NCBI RefSeq assembly: GCF_024763615.1
Contig: NC_077224.1
Coordinates: forward strand, 37,892,712 to 37,956,711
DNA from: Phlebotomus papatasi
Taxonomy: Eukaryota > Arthropoda > Insecta > Diptera > Psychodidae
Length of the DNA: 64,000 nucleotides
Reading direction: 5' to 3'
Of the stretch, positions 21,866-32,500 are shown piece after piece. Position numbers and translations under genes: made by a program. The notes beneath the pieces were generated by a model. That model saw only the letters and a program-made list of their open reading frames with translations. It searched no databases and had not been told where the DNA came from. Positions within the stretch are counted from its first letter, which is position 1; each line of letters begins with the position of its first letter.

Positions 21866-22123
21866 CACCCAGCGAAATTTAATTAAGAAGTTTGCATAAA
21901 ATGGGTGGTGTGGGTCGTGTGTAGATCCGATCAGCCTAAAATTTTTTTGTACAATATAGGTCTGTATAACAACTTTTTCTATGGTAGCGAGCCGCGGCTC
22001 ACTACCATAGAAAAAGTTGTTATACAGACCTATATTGTACAAAAAAAATTTAGGCTGATCGGATCTACACACGACCCACACCACCCATTTTATGCAAACT
22101 TCTTAATTAAATTTCGCTGGGTG
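21866..22123. mobile_element. 258-bp near-perfect hairpin MITE
   Basis: Two 129-bp arms meet at GCCG|CGGC (21994/21995) with no spacer. By eye the arms differ at about two positions (GCGAG versus GTGAG near the tip, and one A/T shift in an A/T run). Ends are CACCCAGCG / CGCTGGGTG with TA outside each. No coding capacity; the open frames on the two strands are mirror images. Confidence 0.9.
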
Positions 22124-22302
22124 TATTACCATATCGTCGGTTGCATCTGCCGTCATCGTACTTGAATTTGTTTTGTGTCTGTATTTGGTGCAAGCTACGA
22201 ACAGTCGTCGCCTCTTGCGTGAAATGCTGACACGAAAGAAATGCAGATACTACAATGGTCAATGGTACAACTAACGATATTTTGAAAATGAATTTTGAAA
22301 TA

Positions 22303-22520
22303 GGGGAAAGTGTCTATGCTATGCACGGTCCCAAGCTTCACAATGACTAAATTTTTCCAATGTTTCTGAATAAATACGACTCCGCAATATATTTTAAAAA
22401 CAGGACACTTTCGTCTAGTTTTTTGAAATACGGAAGAGATGAGTCACATTTATTGAAAAATGTACGAAAAATTTAGTCATTGTAAAGCTTGGGACCGCGT
22501 AAAGCATGGGCACTTTCCCG
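22303..22520. mobile_element. 218-bp palindromic MITE, GGGGAAAGTGTC ends
   Basis: The left GGGGAAAGTG and GGTCCCAAGCTTCACAATG are mirrored by CATTGTAAAGCTTGGGACC and CACTTTCCCG; TA flanks. Confidence 0.75.
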
Positions 22521-22578
22521 TACTGCTATCAGACACTTTGATTTTTAAATTTTAAAATGCCGGAATATTGAAAAGGTA

Positions 22579-23290
22579 GGAGAAGGCTTTCAGGCTTCGC
22601 ACACAGTCTGGCTTCAAATATTTCAAATTTATCTCATATTCCTTTAACGAATTTAACCTATTTTTTAAGGAAATATGTGACTTAGGAATAGCTATAAAAA
22701 TATATTACCATACACAGAAAAAAATATTTTGTAAAATTGTTCGTAAATGTTTGTGAATTCCAATGAGGGAGTTACGAAATGCTCGTGAATCGCATAACCC
22801 ACTAACAAGATAGTAAAAGTTTGTACTTTTTTCATAAACATTGTTCGTAACATGATCATTTGACGAACATTTTTTGTACTTTTACAAACATTTGTTCGTA
22901 AATGCATACACAAAAAATGTTCGTCAAATTTTGTCCTTTGTTCGTAAATGTTCGCAAAATGCTCGACAGGAAAACAAACATTCACGAACAAATGACAAAA
23001 TTTTACGAACATTTTTTGTGTGTTTACGAACATTTACGAACAAATGTTTGTAAAAGTACAAAAAATGTTCGTCTAATGATCATTTTACGATATGTTTGTT
23101 AAAAAGTACAAACTTTTACGAACTTGTTTGTGAGTTATACGATTCACAAGCATTTCGTAACTCCCCCAGGAATTTACAAAACATTCTTACAAAATATTTT
23201 TTTCTGTGTAGATAGATCAGATCCATTACAGGAATATATGATAAAATATTACGTATTCGAAGCCAGGAGTGTATGGTGTACGAAGACTGA
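22579..23290. mobile_element. GGGGAAGGCTTTC family MITE, copy 3, interrupted
   Basis: The left end GGAGAAGGCTTTCAGGC and the following CACACAGTCTGGCTTC match copies 1 and 2. The other half resumes after 23208 (ATTCGAAGCCAGGAG) but its last bases are degraded. The CACAGAAAAAA MITE sits between. Confidence 0.55.
22713..23208. mobile_element. 496-bp palindromic MITE, CACAGAAAAAA family, copy 2
   Basis: Ends CACAGAAAAAAATATTTT and its complement ...TTTTTTTCTGTG with TA on both sides. Multiple ACGAACATTT/AAATGTTCGT words give a multi-branched fold as well as an end-to-end hairpin. Inserted in the MITE of 22579-23290. Confidence 0.85.
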
Positions 23291-24798
23291 ATTATTAATA
23301 AATTACGCATGCATGATCTTAAATTACGTTAAACTATTCTTGTCCTTGAATCACCAGAATGGTTGATTTGATACCTTTCTAATTTATTCATTTACTTTGC
23401 TCAATCTTATATTTTTATTGCTTAATCTGTGCGTCTTATAATATGGCAATTCACTTATTCCTGCATTTCTAAAAAAAATCATTTTAGAACTAAAATTAAC
23501 TGGAATTGTCTAATATAAAATAAAGCATTTATTAGATTTTTATTTATTATGCAAATTTTTCCCACATTGAATCCCCGAGTCGTCATTTGTATTATATTAC
23601 AAATTTATAATAGATAAAAAAATCATTCTGTTATGAAACACTTTAGGAAAAAATCTATATCAAGTTATATAAATGCACAAGAATGTGTCTGAAAAGTTAT
23701 AAAACAATTTTTACATAAGCACCAAGTCTTGCTTATCGCAAATCTCTTCTTCTCTTTGGTGAACATTGGCTCAGGAATTACACCAACTCCCTTCGTCATT
23801 TGCTAGAAAAGGTCAGTCTGAGAAAATTGTCTTTATTAATGGTATCCTTACGGTGATTTCATTCATGATTTCTTCAATTCTTAGTCCTTCGGCTTATTCT
23901 GCTCCCACATAGAACTTTTGCATGCCACAAGTGGTTCACAATGCTCCGCCCAAATTGGGGAAATTCTCCCCACTTTGTTCGCATGGGAAAATAATCGAGG
24001 TGGGGATGGAAAAGCCCTTATCAGTGGGAGCTTTTTTGCTGCATAGAGATATCATATTGAGATGATGGAAAAAAAAGGCGCCAATGACGCCAATTGACTT
24101 TAGAACTCCATATGATCCTGTGGTATTTGCTCCTGTCTCTCGCTATTTATACTCAAGTACCGACAAAGAGAGTGGGTGTAAATTTCACATATATTCAACC
24201 AAGCACTTGAACAGGAGAAATGAAAACGTCAGTTGTGCGGGAGAATTGAGTAAATGTTGTGAAAGAAATTAAATTGTCATTTGATCAGCAGGACGATGGA
24301 CTCTTGACAATCCATTAACTCCTTCCAACTTCCAAATCATCCTGTCGATTTTAAGTTTTTTTTACTCACCACAAAAAATCCCAGAGATAGATGAACCCAT
24401 GGAAGTTCAAACAAGTTCAAAGAGATTTTTCCGGTAAAATCTCAAAGTTTGCTCCAGAAATCTATAAAACTTCTGGCTTTGTGTCACAGTTTCCAATTGA
24501 TTAAGGAGTTACGTTCCTCAAAAAGAATGGAAAACACCATTTTTTCTCCCTGTCTTTTTTCTCTTTTTTCAATATAATTTTCATTTTAAAATCTTAAAAA
24601 TTCAGCCGTTGGGACCTGATTTTCGGAGACCCTTTTTAGAAAAAAATATACTTTTTGGTGGACAAGATTTTTCAGAATACCGTCGTTGGGAGTGACTTTG
24701 CACTTTTTTTTGCAATTTTTAACTTTAAAAGTGAATATAGTTAAAATGAAAGGAGGTGGATCAATGGGTAAAATTGTTTGTATTCAGTACTTAATGAG
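23291..24798. other. Gene-free stretch, locally GC-richer at 23.7-24.3 kb
   Basis: No gene supported. 23720-24300 is less repetitive and includes GGCGCCAATGACGCCAATTG and GGGGAAATTCTCCCC; it could be regulatory, but nothing proves it. A 62-codon frame at 24084-24272 has no recognisable motif. Confidence 0.35.
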
Positions 24799-26562
24799 CA
24801 CTTGTAAAAATAAAAGGATCAAATTGATCCAAATTTGATCCTTTTGCAAAGGATGGATCAAATTAACATGTTCTATATGATAAATGTACATTTAGGCGTC
24901 TTCTATACGGGGGGATTTCGAAATGCACCCCACTGTGCTATGCACCGGTGAGTCTCGGGAAATCTCCCCTAGTGGTTTATTCCTGAGATAAATTTTCTCC
25001 ACCCTCTGTTATAAATTTTCCAAGTATGCTCTAACTTAAATAGATAGTCTGGAAGACTTTCTATTTTATTTCGAAACGTTTCGAACGTCACTCACACAAT
25101 AGCCGTACTCACTATGGCGCTGTTATCTTGTAATATCGTTATCTCGTTATCTCGTTATGTTCTCGTAATGTATTTTATAAATGAAAAATTATAACAAGAT
25201 AACAGATTACGGAGATTACGAGATAACAACGCCATAGTGAGTACGGCTAATGTTTTAGAATCAAAGAATTTGTTAAAGATACGTAAAGTTAATGTTTATG
25301 CCTGGTGACGAATACTTTATAAGGAAGAGGAGTTGGGGCACACATCCTCTATATCAAAACCGTCCTACCGCAGGATTTTATGCTAAGATTGTTGTTAAAT
25401 TAAGAAAATATCCTAAGTTTTTATTTTCCTATGAATCAACTTTAACAATTCGACCATTTATGAAGATTAAACGATGCATTCAGAAGAATGATCGATATCG
25501 TGTCCCCATTTCACCTGCTTTTCGACTCTTGATAACTTTGAAAATAGTTCATGAGGAAAACATCTCTTGAAATACAAAAAAAAAGATTTAAAATCGCTTG
25601 AAATGTCAAAATATTCGAACATAAACAAATTAAGCTTTCGAAGAGGGAGATTGTAAGCGCCGAAAGATAGGCAAAAATGCACTGGTCTAAAGCTCAGTGG
25701 GGGATTTTTATGTCAAAATGGCGGTTTCGAAATGAAGTCCCCCCGTTTAGATGCTTCCTTAGGGAGCATTACGGGGAGATTTTATTTCGAAACCGCCATT
25801 TTGACACAAAAGACCCCCATTGAGCTTTAGTGCATTTTTGCCTATCTTTTGGCGCTTACAATCTCCCTCTTCGAAAGCTTAATTTGTTTATGTTCGAATA
25901 TTTTGACATTTCAAGCGATTTTAAATCTTTTTTTTTTGTATTTCAAGAGATGTTTTCCTCATGAACTATTTTCAAAGTTATCAAAAGTCAAAAAGATATC
26001 GATCACTCTTCTGAATGTATCGTTTAATCTTTATTATTATATGGTCAGTTAAATAGACATTCTTAAAAAGAAATAGTTAAATAAAAAAAAGTTGATTTAA
26101 AGAAAAATAAAAACTTAGGATATTTTCTTAATTTAGCAACAATATTGGCATAAAATCCTGCGGTAGGACGCCTGTGATATAGAGGATAGGTGCCTCGTCT
26201 CCTCTGCCTTATAAAGTATTCGTCACCAGGCATAAACATTAACTTTACGTATCTTTAACAAATTCTTTGATTCTAAAACATTGTGTGAGTGACGTTCGAA
26301 ACGTTTCGAAATAAAATAGAAAGTCTTCCAGACTATCTATTTAAGTTAGAGCATACTTGGATAATTTATAACAGAGGGTGGAGAAAATTTATCTCAGGCA
26401 TGAACCACTGGGGGAAATTTCCTGAGACTCAATGGTGCATAGCACAGTGGGGTGCATTTCGAAATCCCCCGGTATAGAAGACGCCTTAAAGTTTGAAATT
26501 TGATCCATCCTTTGCAAAATGATCAAAATTAGATTAATTAGATCCTTTTATTTTTACCAGTG
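24799..26562. mobile_element. 1.76-kb giant palindrome (foldback element)
   Basis: The outer ends CACTTGTAAAAATAAAAGG and CCTTTTATTTTTACCAGTG pair. The inner pair starts at 24891 (GGCGTCTTCTATACGGGGG) and 26487 (its complement). Arms of roughly 700-850 bp continue inward to a loop of about 50 bp near 25756. Many long blocks pair, for example CAAAGAATTTGTTAAAGAT (left, 25263) with its complement at 26251. No transposase is encoded. The left arm alone carries a 148-bp insertion. Confidence 0.85.
25101..25248. mobile_element. 148-bp MITE nested in one arm, AAT duplication
   Basis: Perfect-looking ends AGCCGTACTCACTATGGCG / CGCCATAGTGAGTACGGCT. The other arm of the giant palindrome shows the empty site (CACACAATGTTTTAG), proving that AAT is duplicated on both sides of the insert. 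Confidence 0.85.
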
Positions 26563-27847
26563 AATAGAATTTGTGTCACTAACATATATTTTATAAAATT
26601 TTATAAAAAGGGCTTACGTTTGAGATAAGTTCCGGGTGATTTTGCACTTTTTACATGAATACCAAAGAATCAACAATTTTTAGTAAGAAATGACGATGAA
26701 GATCTTAATATCCAAGGGCAAGATGTTCGAGGTCTACAATTTAGAATAGATTTACTACTCTAAAACCGCTTTTGGAATTATTAGACTTTCAGATAACTTT
26801 TTATCCAATGAATGCCAATGCCCTAATTCTAAATCCTTGATCATTTAGTTTTAGTTGCAATTTGCAAATCCGTAGACATTTTTCATCTTCCGGCTAATGC
26901 AAAACTTAAGTTCCCGATCTCTTAACTTGAAAGAGCTAGGGATTCTAGCCCATTTCTTTCGCTCAGAGCTTCTAAACTTAAACGCCTCAGGGATTAACGT
27001 CCAATTTAAGATCCTAGGATCTTATATATTCTTAAATATAGTCAAAAATTTCTGTGTGTAGGTTTATTAAATCAGAAACAAGGTAAAACTATGAAATCTT
27101 GACTAGAAACTCAGAAAACCAAATGCTGGTCCAAAAACTGTAACATCAAAATTACAATTTTATACCCATTTTATAAAAATGCTTCTAAATTGTAGGATAA
27201 CAGGATCAGAGTTATAAATATTTCTGGCAATATGGGGATGTGTTCCTACTTTCATTAAAAAATACTTTGCTTGATGTACATTTTAAGGGAAAACGAGAAA
27301 AATCCACTGACTAATTCTACCCCTGGCTATAGGTACCCCGGTCTCCCCTAATGGAAATAGGAAGATGAAAACTTCCTCCGGTTGCGTCAGGGTTGTTTAT
27401 CCTTTCAGGTCAAGAAAAACACGTAGACCTTTGCCAAAGCTTTCGACGCTAACAACGCGCCTTCCTCAGTGGTGAAAATCGTGAACAATGTCTCTGAAAA
27501 TTGTCGTATTTTAGCTCCTCCGCTCCTAATGAGGAAACACCAGGGAAACACAGGATTTAGCCGGGGTAGCACCTCTCCGGACAATGATCACAAGCCGACC
27601 CATTTGAAAAAGCCACTTATTCAAATTTGTCAAGAAACTTTTGGCCGATGAAAAATGATCAAGTTTTAGAAAAGAATTATTTTTTAAATTAAATAAAATT
27701 ATTTATTTTTTTAAAATACATAAATAACATTCATGGATTAGCAGCAACTCATTTGCAAAAAGAAAAATTTTAAAGTTATTTTTCTATAATTTTTTTCACT
27801 TGACTCCTCAAATATACCTTTGTCAAGAAACTTTTGGCCGATACTGC
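26563..27847. other. Gene-free stretch with a possible retroelement tail
   Basis: No gene. At about 27360-27480 the minus strand reads TTTGGCAAAGGTCTACGTG after GCGTCGAAAGC, wording that resembles the 3' parts of some non-LTR or Penelope-like elements; no RT frame is visible. A tract ending AAACTTTTGGCCGAT is repeated at 27630 and 27828. Confidence 0.3.
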
Positions 27848-28109
27848 ACTGAGTGAATGAGAGAAATCCGAAAAAGTTAAAATAACATTCCGGAAATGTT
27901 AATTTTACCCTGCTGTATTGATCCAAAATCGGTGTAAATATTACCCTTTTTAGGTGTATTGGGTGTTAAAATTACCCTTTTTCATGTTAATTTTACCCTT
28001 CAAAAAGGTGTAAAATTAACATTAAAAAATGTTGATATATTTTTACACCTAAAAAGTGTTAAATTTCTGAAGAAAAAAAGTTAATCGCACCCTCTTTTTT
28101 CTCAATGTG
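27848..28109. mobile_element. Palindromic MITE, CACTGAGAAAAAA family, copy 2
   Basis: The ACATTCCGGAAATGTTAATT, GGTGTAAAATTAACATT and CTCTTTTTTCTCA blocks match copy 1 in reverse orientation. The right end is flanked by TA; the left boundary is approximate. Confidence 0.7.
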
Positions 28110-29231
28110 TACACGCATATAAAATATAAAATATAAAAATATAAAAAAATATAAAATCAAAGGTCTACCTGACGGTTTTTTAAGGGTTGCAAAATATTTG
28201 TCAAGGTATAATAAATCCAAAGGACCCATGCAAAGTTCTAAATTATTTATGGGTACCAGTACAGGAATCTTCAATTTCAAAATAGACACCATGTAAACCA
28301 GAGGGATAAAACAGATTAAAAAACTTTTTTTCAGGTCAAAATCTACAGAATTTATTTACATTTACACAAAAAACATTGTTTTTTTTATCAAAGAATATTT
28401 CAAAATCCTTTGTTTTTTTCTAAAACATTTTCTGTGAAAAAAATCTACTTCAAGATTAAACAAAAAGTCTTGATAAAACATAAAGTTATTGTGATTTTAA
28501 CAAAGACAAGAGAAAACATTCAATTAATTTTGAAAATGGGATAAATTTCAATACAAATCATTTGGTATTAAAAACGAAAAAAAAATCTTGCTTTATGAAC
28601 TCAAACGTTCTTGAAAAAAAAACATAAGTTATATATAAGATTTAATTCATCTATTTTCGTATTTTGTTCCCGAAATTTCAGGAAAGCGTCATAAATTGTT
28701 TTTTAAAAATTCAATTAATTTTGATCATTGTTAATACAGCATCCAAAAGTATATTTCATATGTTTCATTCCAACAAAAATTTAACTAACTGCCAATTTGT
28801 AATTAACCAATTTTTGCTAATTTTTCAATTTTTTTTAAACTCACTGGTATTTTTTTTTAATATTCAGTTGAGGCCAATTGATCTAAATCTTGTGACAATT
28901 TTTTCTATATCAAGTAATTTTCTCAATTGAGATCAAATTATCATATATTCTCTTAAAAATAAACACAATCACCTCGAAGGTAATTTTAAATAATAAACTC
29001 TTTCTCTTAACATTAGCTAAATTACTTTTACACAGAGAAAATATCTTTAGAAATAAATCTATAAAATAAAATAATTACACAAAAAAAACTAATAATAATA
29101 GAGATCAATTTGTAATACTTCATTTGAATTAATTTAAACATTGAATCATGTAGCGGAAAATGACACATTTTTACTTACAAGAAAAATAATATAGTCTTCC
29201 GGCATTTTTCTACGGGCTTGACGGGCAGTGT
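28110..29231. other. AT-rich DNA 3' of cyclin D
   Basis: Contains an ATATAAAAT-type simple repeat (28118-28155) and otherwise featureless AT-rich sequence. The cyclin D 3' UTR should start at 29231 and run leftward; I cannot place its polyadenylation site with confidence. Confidence 0.4.
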
Positions 29232-29545
29232 TTAGTAGTATCCGACACCCTGAAAGTCACCTCCGCTGTCGCCGTGATAGACTTCCGAGGCGCATTTGGC
29301 GGGCAAGACGGCGTATTGGTTCTTAAGAGCGATCTGCTGGTGCTGCTTCTGCATAGCTGCTGCCTGCTTGGCCACGATGCCCTCAATATGACGCACTGCC
29401 AGTTCCACCTCCACGGGATCGACGCGCGTGAGGCGGACAATGTCACCAAGAGCTAGTCGGGCAGAGGGTGAGTTGATGCCACGCGTCGCTGCACAAATGC
29501 AAGCAGCCGCAAGAACTGACGGCGACGTCCGCACAAACACCAGCT
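29232..29545 (-). CDS. CycD: Cyclin D exon 4 (C-terminus)
   Basis: Follows acceptor TTGCAG|AGC in phase 1; encodes ELVFVRTSPSVLAAACICAA and a tail ending GVGYY before TAA (29234-29232). GC content is well above the surroundings. The tail has no obvious copy of the vertebrate Thr286 degradation motif. Confidence 0.92.
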
Positions 29546-32500
29546 CTGCAACAAAAGACAAAGCGCATACCCATGAATTTCGAATGAAGGGGGTGAAAAA
29601 GTATTCAACGGTTCAGGAGACTTTCAACTTCAACATGATTCCCCCGCGGACGATTAGGATGTGGACATTTTTGTGAAATTTTCAAAACATTTTTGAAATG
29701 AATTATTTGTTCTAAATTTAGTACAATGCTCATGACATCTTTCAAACCCCTATCAAAAACGGCTAAACATAAATAAACTGTGCTAAAACGTCACATTTTA
29801 CTTTTTGGTTTTAGTACTGGATTTTAGTACATGTAAGTTTCATTGAATTCCCAGAACTTGAACTTCATGTGAAAGTATAGAAAATTAATTAAAATAATTT
29901 GTACTAAAAAGAAATATGTAATGATGTTATTCCAATCAAAAATTACATGGTTTTCTTTTTAAAACTATACTGTTCTCAAGTAATTCAACTTAATACACCT
30001 TTTCTTGTATAGACTCCTGTCTCGATTATTCTAGAGCATCGCGAAAACAGGAAAGAACAGTCGAGATAGAAACCATCACAAAGGAAAGACGATGATACTG
30101 AAGCTGTTGAGAACAGTCATGTGCTAAAAAACATGTTCATTTTTCGTTGGAATAGCTCCATAATGGAATGCTACTCCAATAGTGTAAACACCAAGCTTTT
30201 AAACTACGCTTGTCAAATAAGAATAAAAGAAATAACTTTCAGACCTTGAAAATCTGCAAGTAAGTTCTAAATATAAGTTCTAAATTTGTTTAGGCTATTA
30301 AAGTCTCTCTGTATAAAAATATTTCTGTTCTAAAGACTTTGAACATATTAAAGCATTTCATTATCGTTATTTATAAAAAAATCCACAAGAAAACTCAAAA
30401 TGATCTGCAAAGTAGTAGTACAAGTGTTCTAAAAATTTTCTAGAAATGCTCAACTGTTATATTCAGCCCTTTTCGATATTTTAAATACAGCAGATGTGTG
30501 TGACTTTGCACCCATGTTTTTCGTTAGCTGGTTCTTTAATTCTAGCATTTAAGAATGGTCTTTACTGATAGGACATAATAGATCGGATTGATGAAGACCA
30601 TCCTTAGTTGCTAGAATTAAAGAGAAGCTTACGAAGAGCGGGGGTAAAGGTCACCGGCGGGGATGTAAAGTCATCCGCATCTACGGTATTTTTAGTTTTC
30701 AAACGTGAACCAAAATATTATACATAATGCCGTAAAAAACGTAAAAATGTTAGAAGTACAATAAGCACTAGCCCCCGGCGAAATGTTTTTTATATGGAGC
30801 TATTTGAAGCCATACTCACAAATTGATCAGAAACTCAGCTTACACTTCTCAGAACAAGACCGCATTTAGACAGAAATATAGTATATTTATCCCTCTTTAC
30901 AAGGTTCAGAGTCTAGTACACAAGGCTCACCTCAATTTTGACATATATCGTGTAACGGTCACGAGTGCTGAAAAATTACCAAACGCATTTGTATGTGAAA
31001 GTAAGAAATTGGCTTCAACTTTGAAGGCCACTCACCAGGGACTAGAATAAGCCATATTCATGAAAAGCCACGGAGATCTACAGTAGTGGGAATATCGGTT
31101 GCTTAGGGCTTAAGTGGTCTGAAACATCGGCCAACCGCATGAACCGAAGCATTCCACTCAACAGCATGATCCATCTCTCTCTGCTGATCGATATAGATCG
31201 GCAGAGGGTTCAACTAACTGTGAGTTTGAATTGATCGGCAAGCTGTGAGGCATGGCATACGATTCGCTAGAGTTTAAATTTTTCTATTTATAGCAGAACA
31301 TATGTGACTCAGAACAGAAAGTTAAAAGACACATCTATTCGGCGGCGTTATAAGGAGGACAGGATATTTATTTATTTATTTAATTCAGTAGTAATTCTAG
31401 TACTAGGACAGTGTTACACCCTCAAAAGACAAAGAACTGTCGTTTTACAGAGCTACATGATATGCCCCGAGAGGAAGTAGTTCTTGCGTAGCTTCAAGAA
31501 GCACTCAGTGAAGAGAATTTCGTCCTGTTCTATACTCAAACTGAACATTGTGACCTCTATCCAGGCGAGGAGAATGAGCTACTTCGGTCATATGTACCGA
31601 GGATGCCTGACGACAGAATTTCCACAAAGGTTTGAAATCTGAAACTGGAGGGCAACAAGGTGGAGAGGTCATCTCAGAAGGAGATGAAACAACGTAGTAG
31701 ATATGATATCCTTAAAGAATTGGGTATGCTTCAATCGCTTCAATACTGGCGCGCGAGAGCTATGCTGTGAAACGCTGACAATGAATGGTGAGATCCGTGA
31801 GGTCCCACTATTCTAAGTGTACTAAGTAAAACAAGTTAATTTGACGCTCTCGTCGTAATGGCCTCTAAACACTAGAGAAATTTATGTCTATATTGAAGAG
31901 TTTTTCCTACACGAGCGCAGCCAATTTGCTTCAATATGGACATAAATTTCTCTAGTGTGTAGAGAGAGGCCATAACGTAAAAGAACAGTTATTGCTTAGC
32001 TTCGAAAATAACTCAGAATCATTTCCTCTGTTCTACTCGTTCTTCTGTACATAGATCAATAAGCACTGTTCTCGAGGCATCTAGAAAAAGAAAGACCGAG
32101 AGCTAATAAGACATTGAAAACGAATGGTACCAGTCAAATGGAAGTCCCCTCGGGTTTAGTTCATTGATGTCGTGCATTGCTAATTGTGTTGCTCGCATTT
32201 TATCTCTGAATGAATTTTATCTCTGCTAGAAAATGTCTAACAGTCGAAACACGGTAAAGACCTTTAAGATTTCTTATCTTAGATTTCTTAAGTCTTTATC
32301 GTATTTTAACACTAATACTCATCGATAGACCGAAAGACCCATTTGAAAAGATCTCATTTGCTGAGTTTTCCCTGGTTTTCCCTGATTCATCAATAAGAAA
32401 CCTTTGAAGTTCTTTTTAGGGATATACAGGGGAAAATTCTCGTTACAAACAATATTTGATTTATTTTTTCTTTAATATCTTACGAGTTTTGTATTTCCTG

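Noticed and set aside
21857..22165. Two nearly identical protein frames on opposite strands
   Set aside because: They are mirror images produced by the 258-bp palindrome, not genes.
25292..26052. Open frames of 60-90 codons in the giant palindrome
   Set aside because: The same sequence read from both arms; no protein family resemblance.
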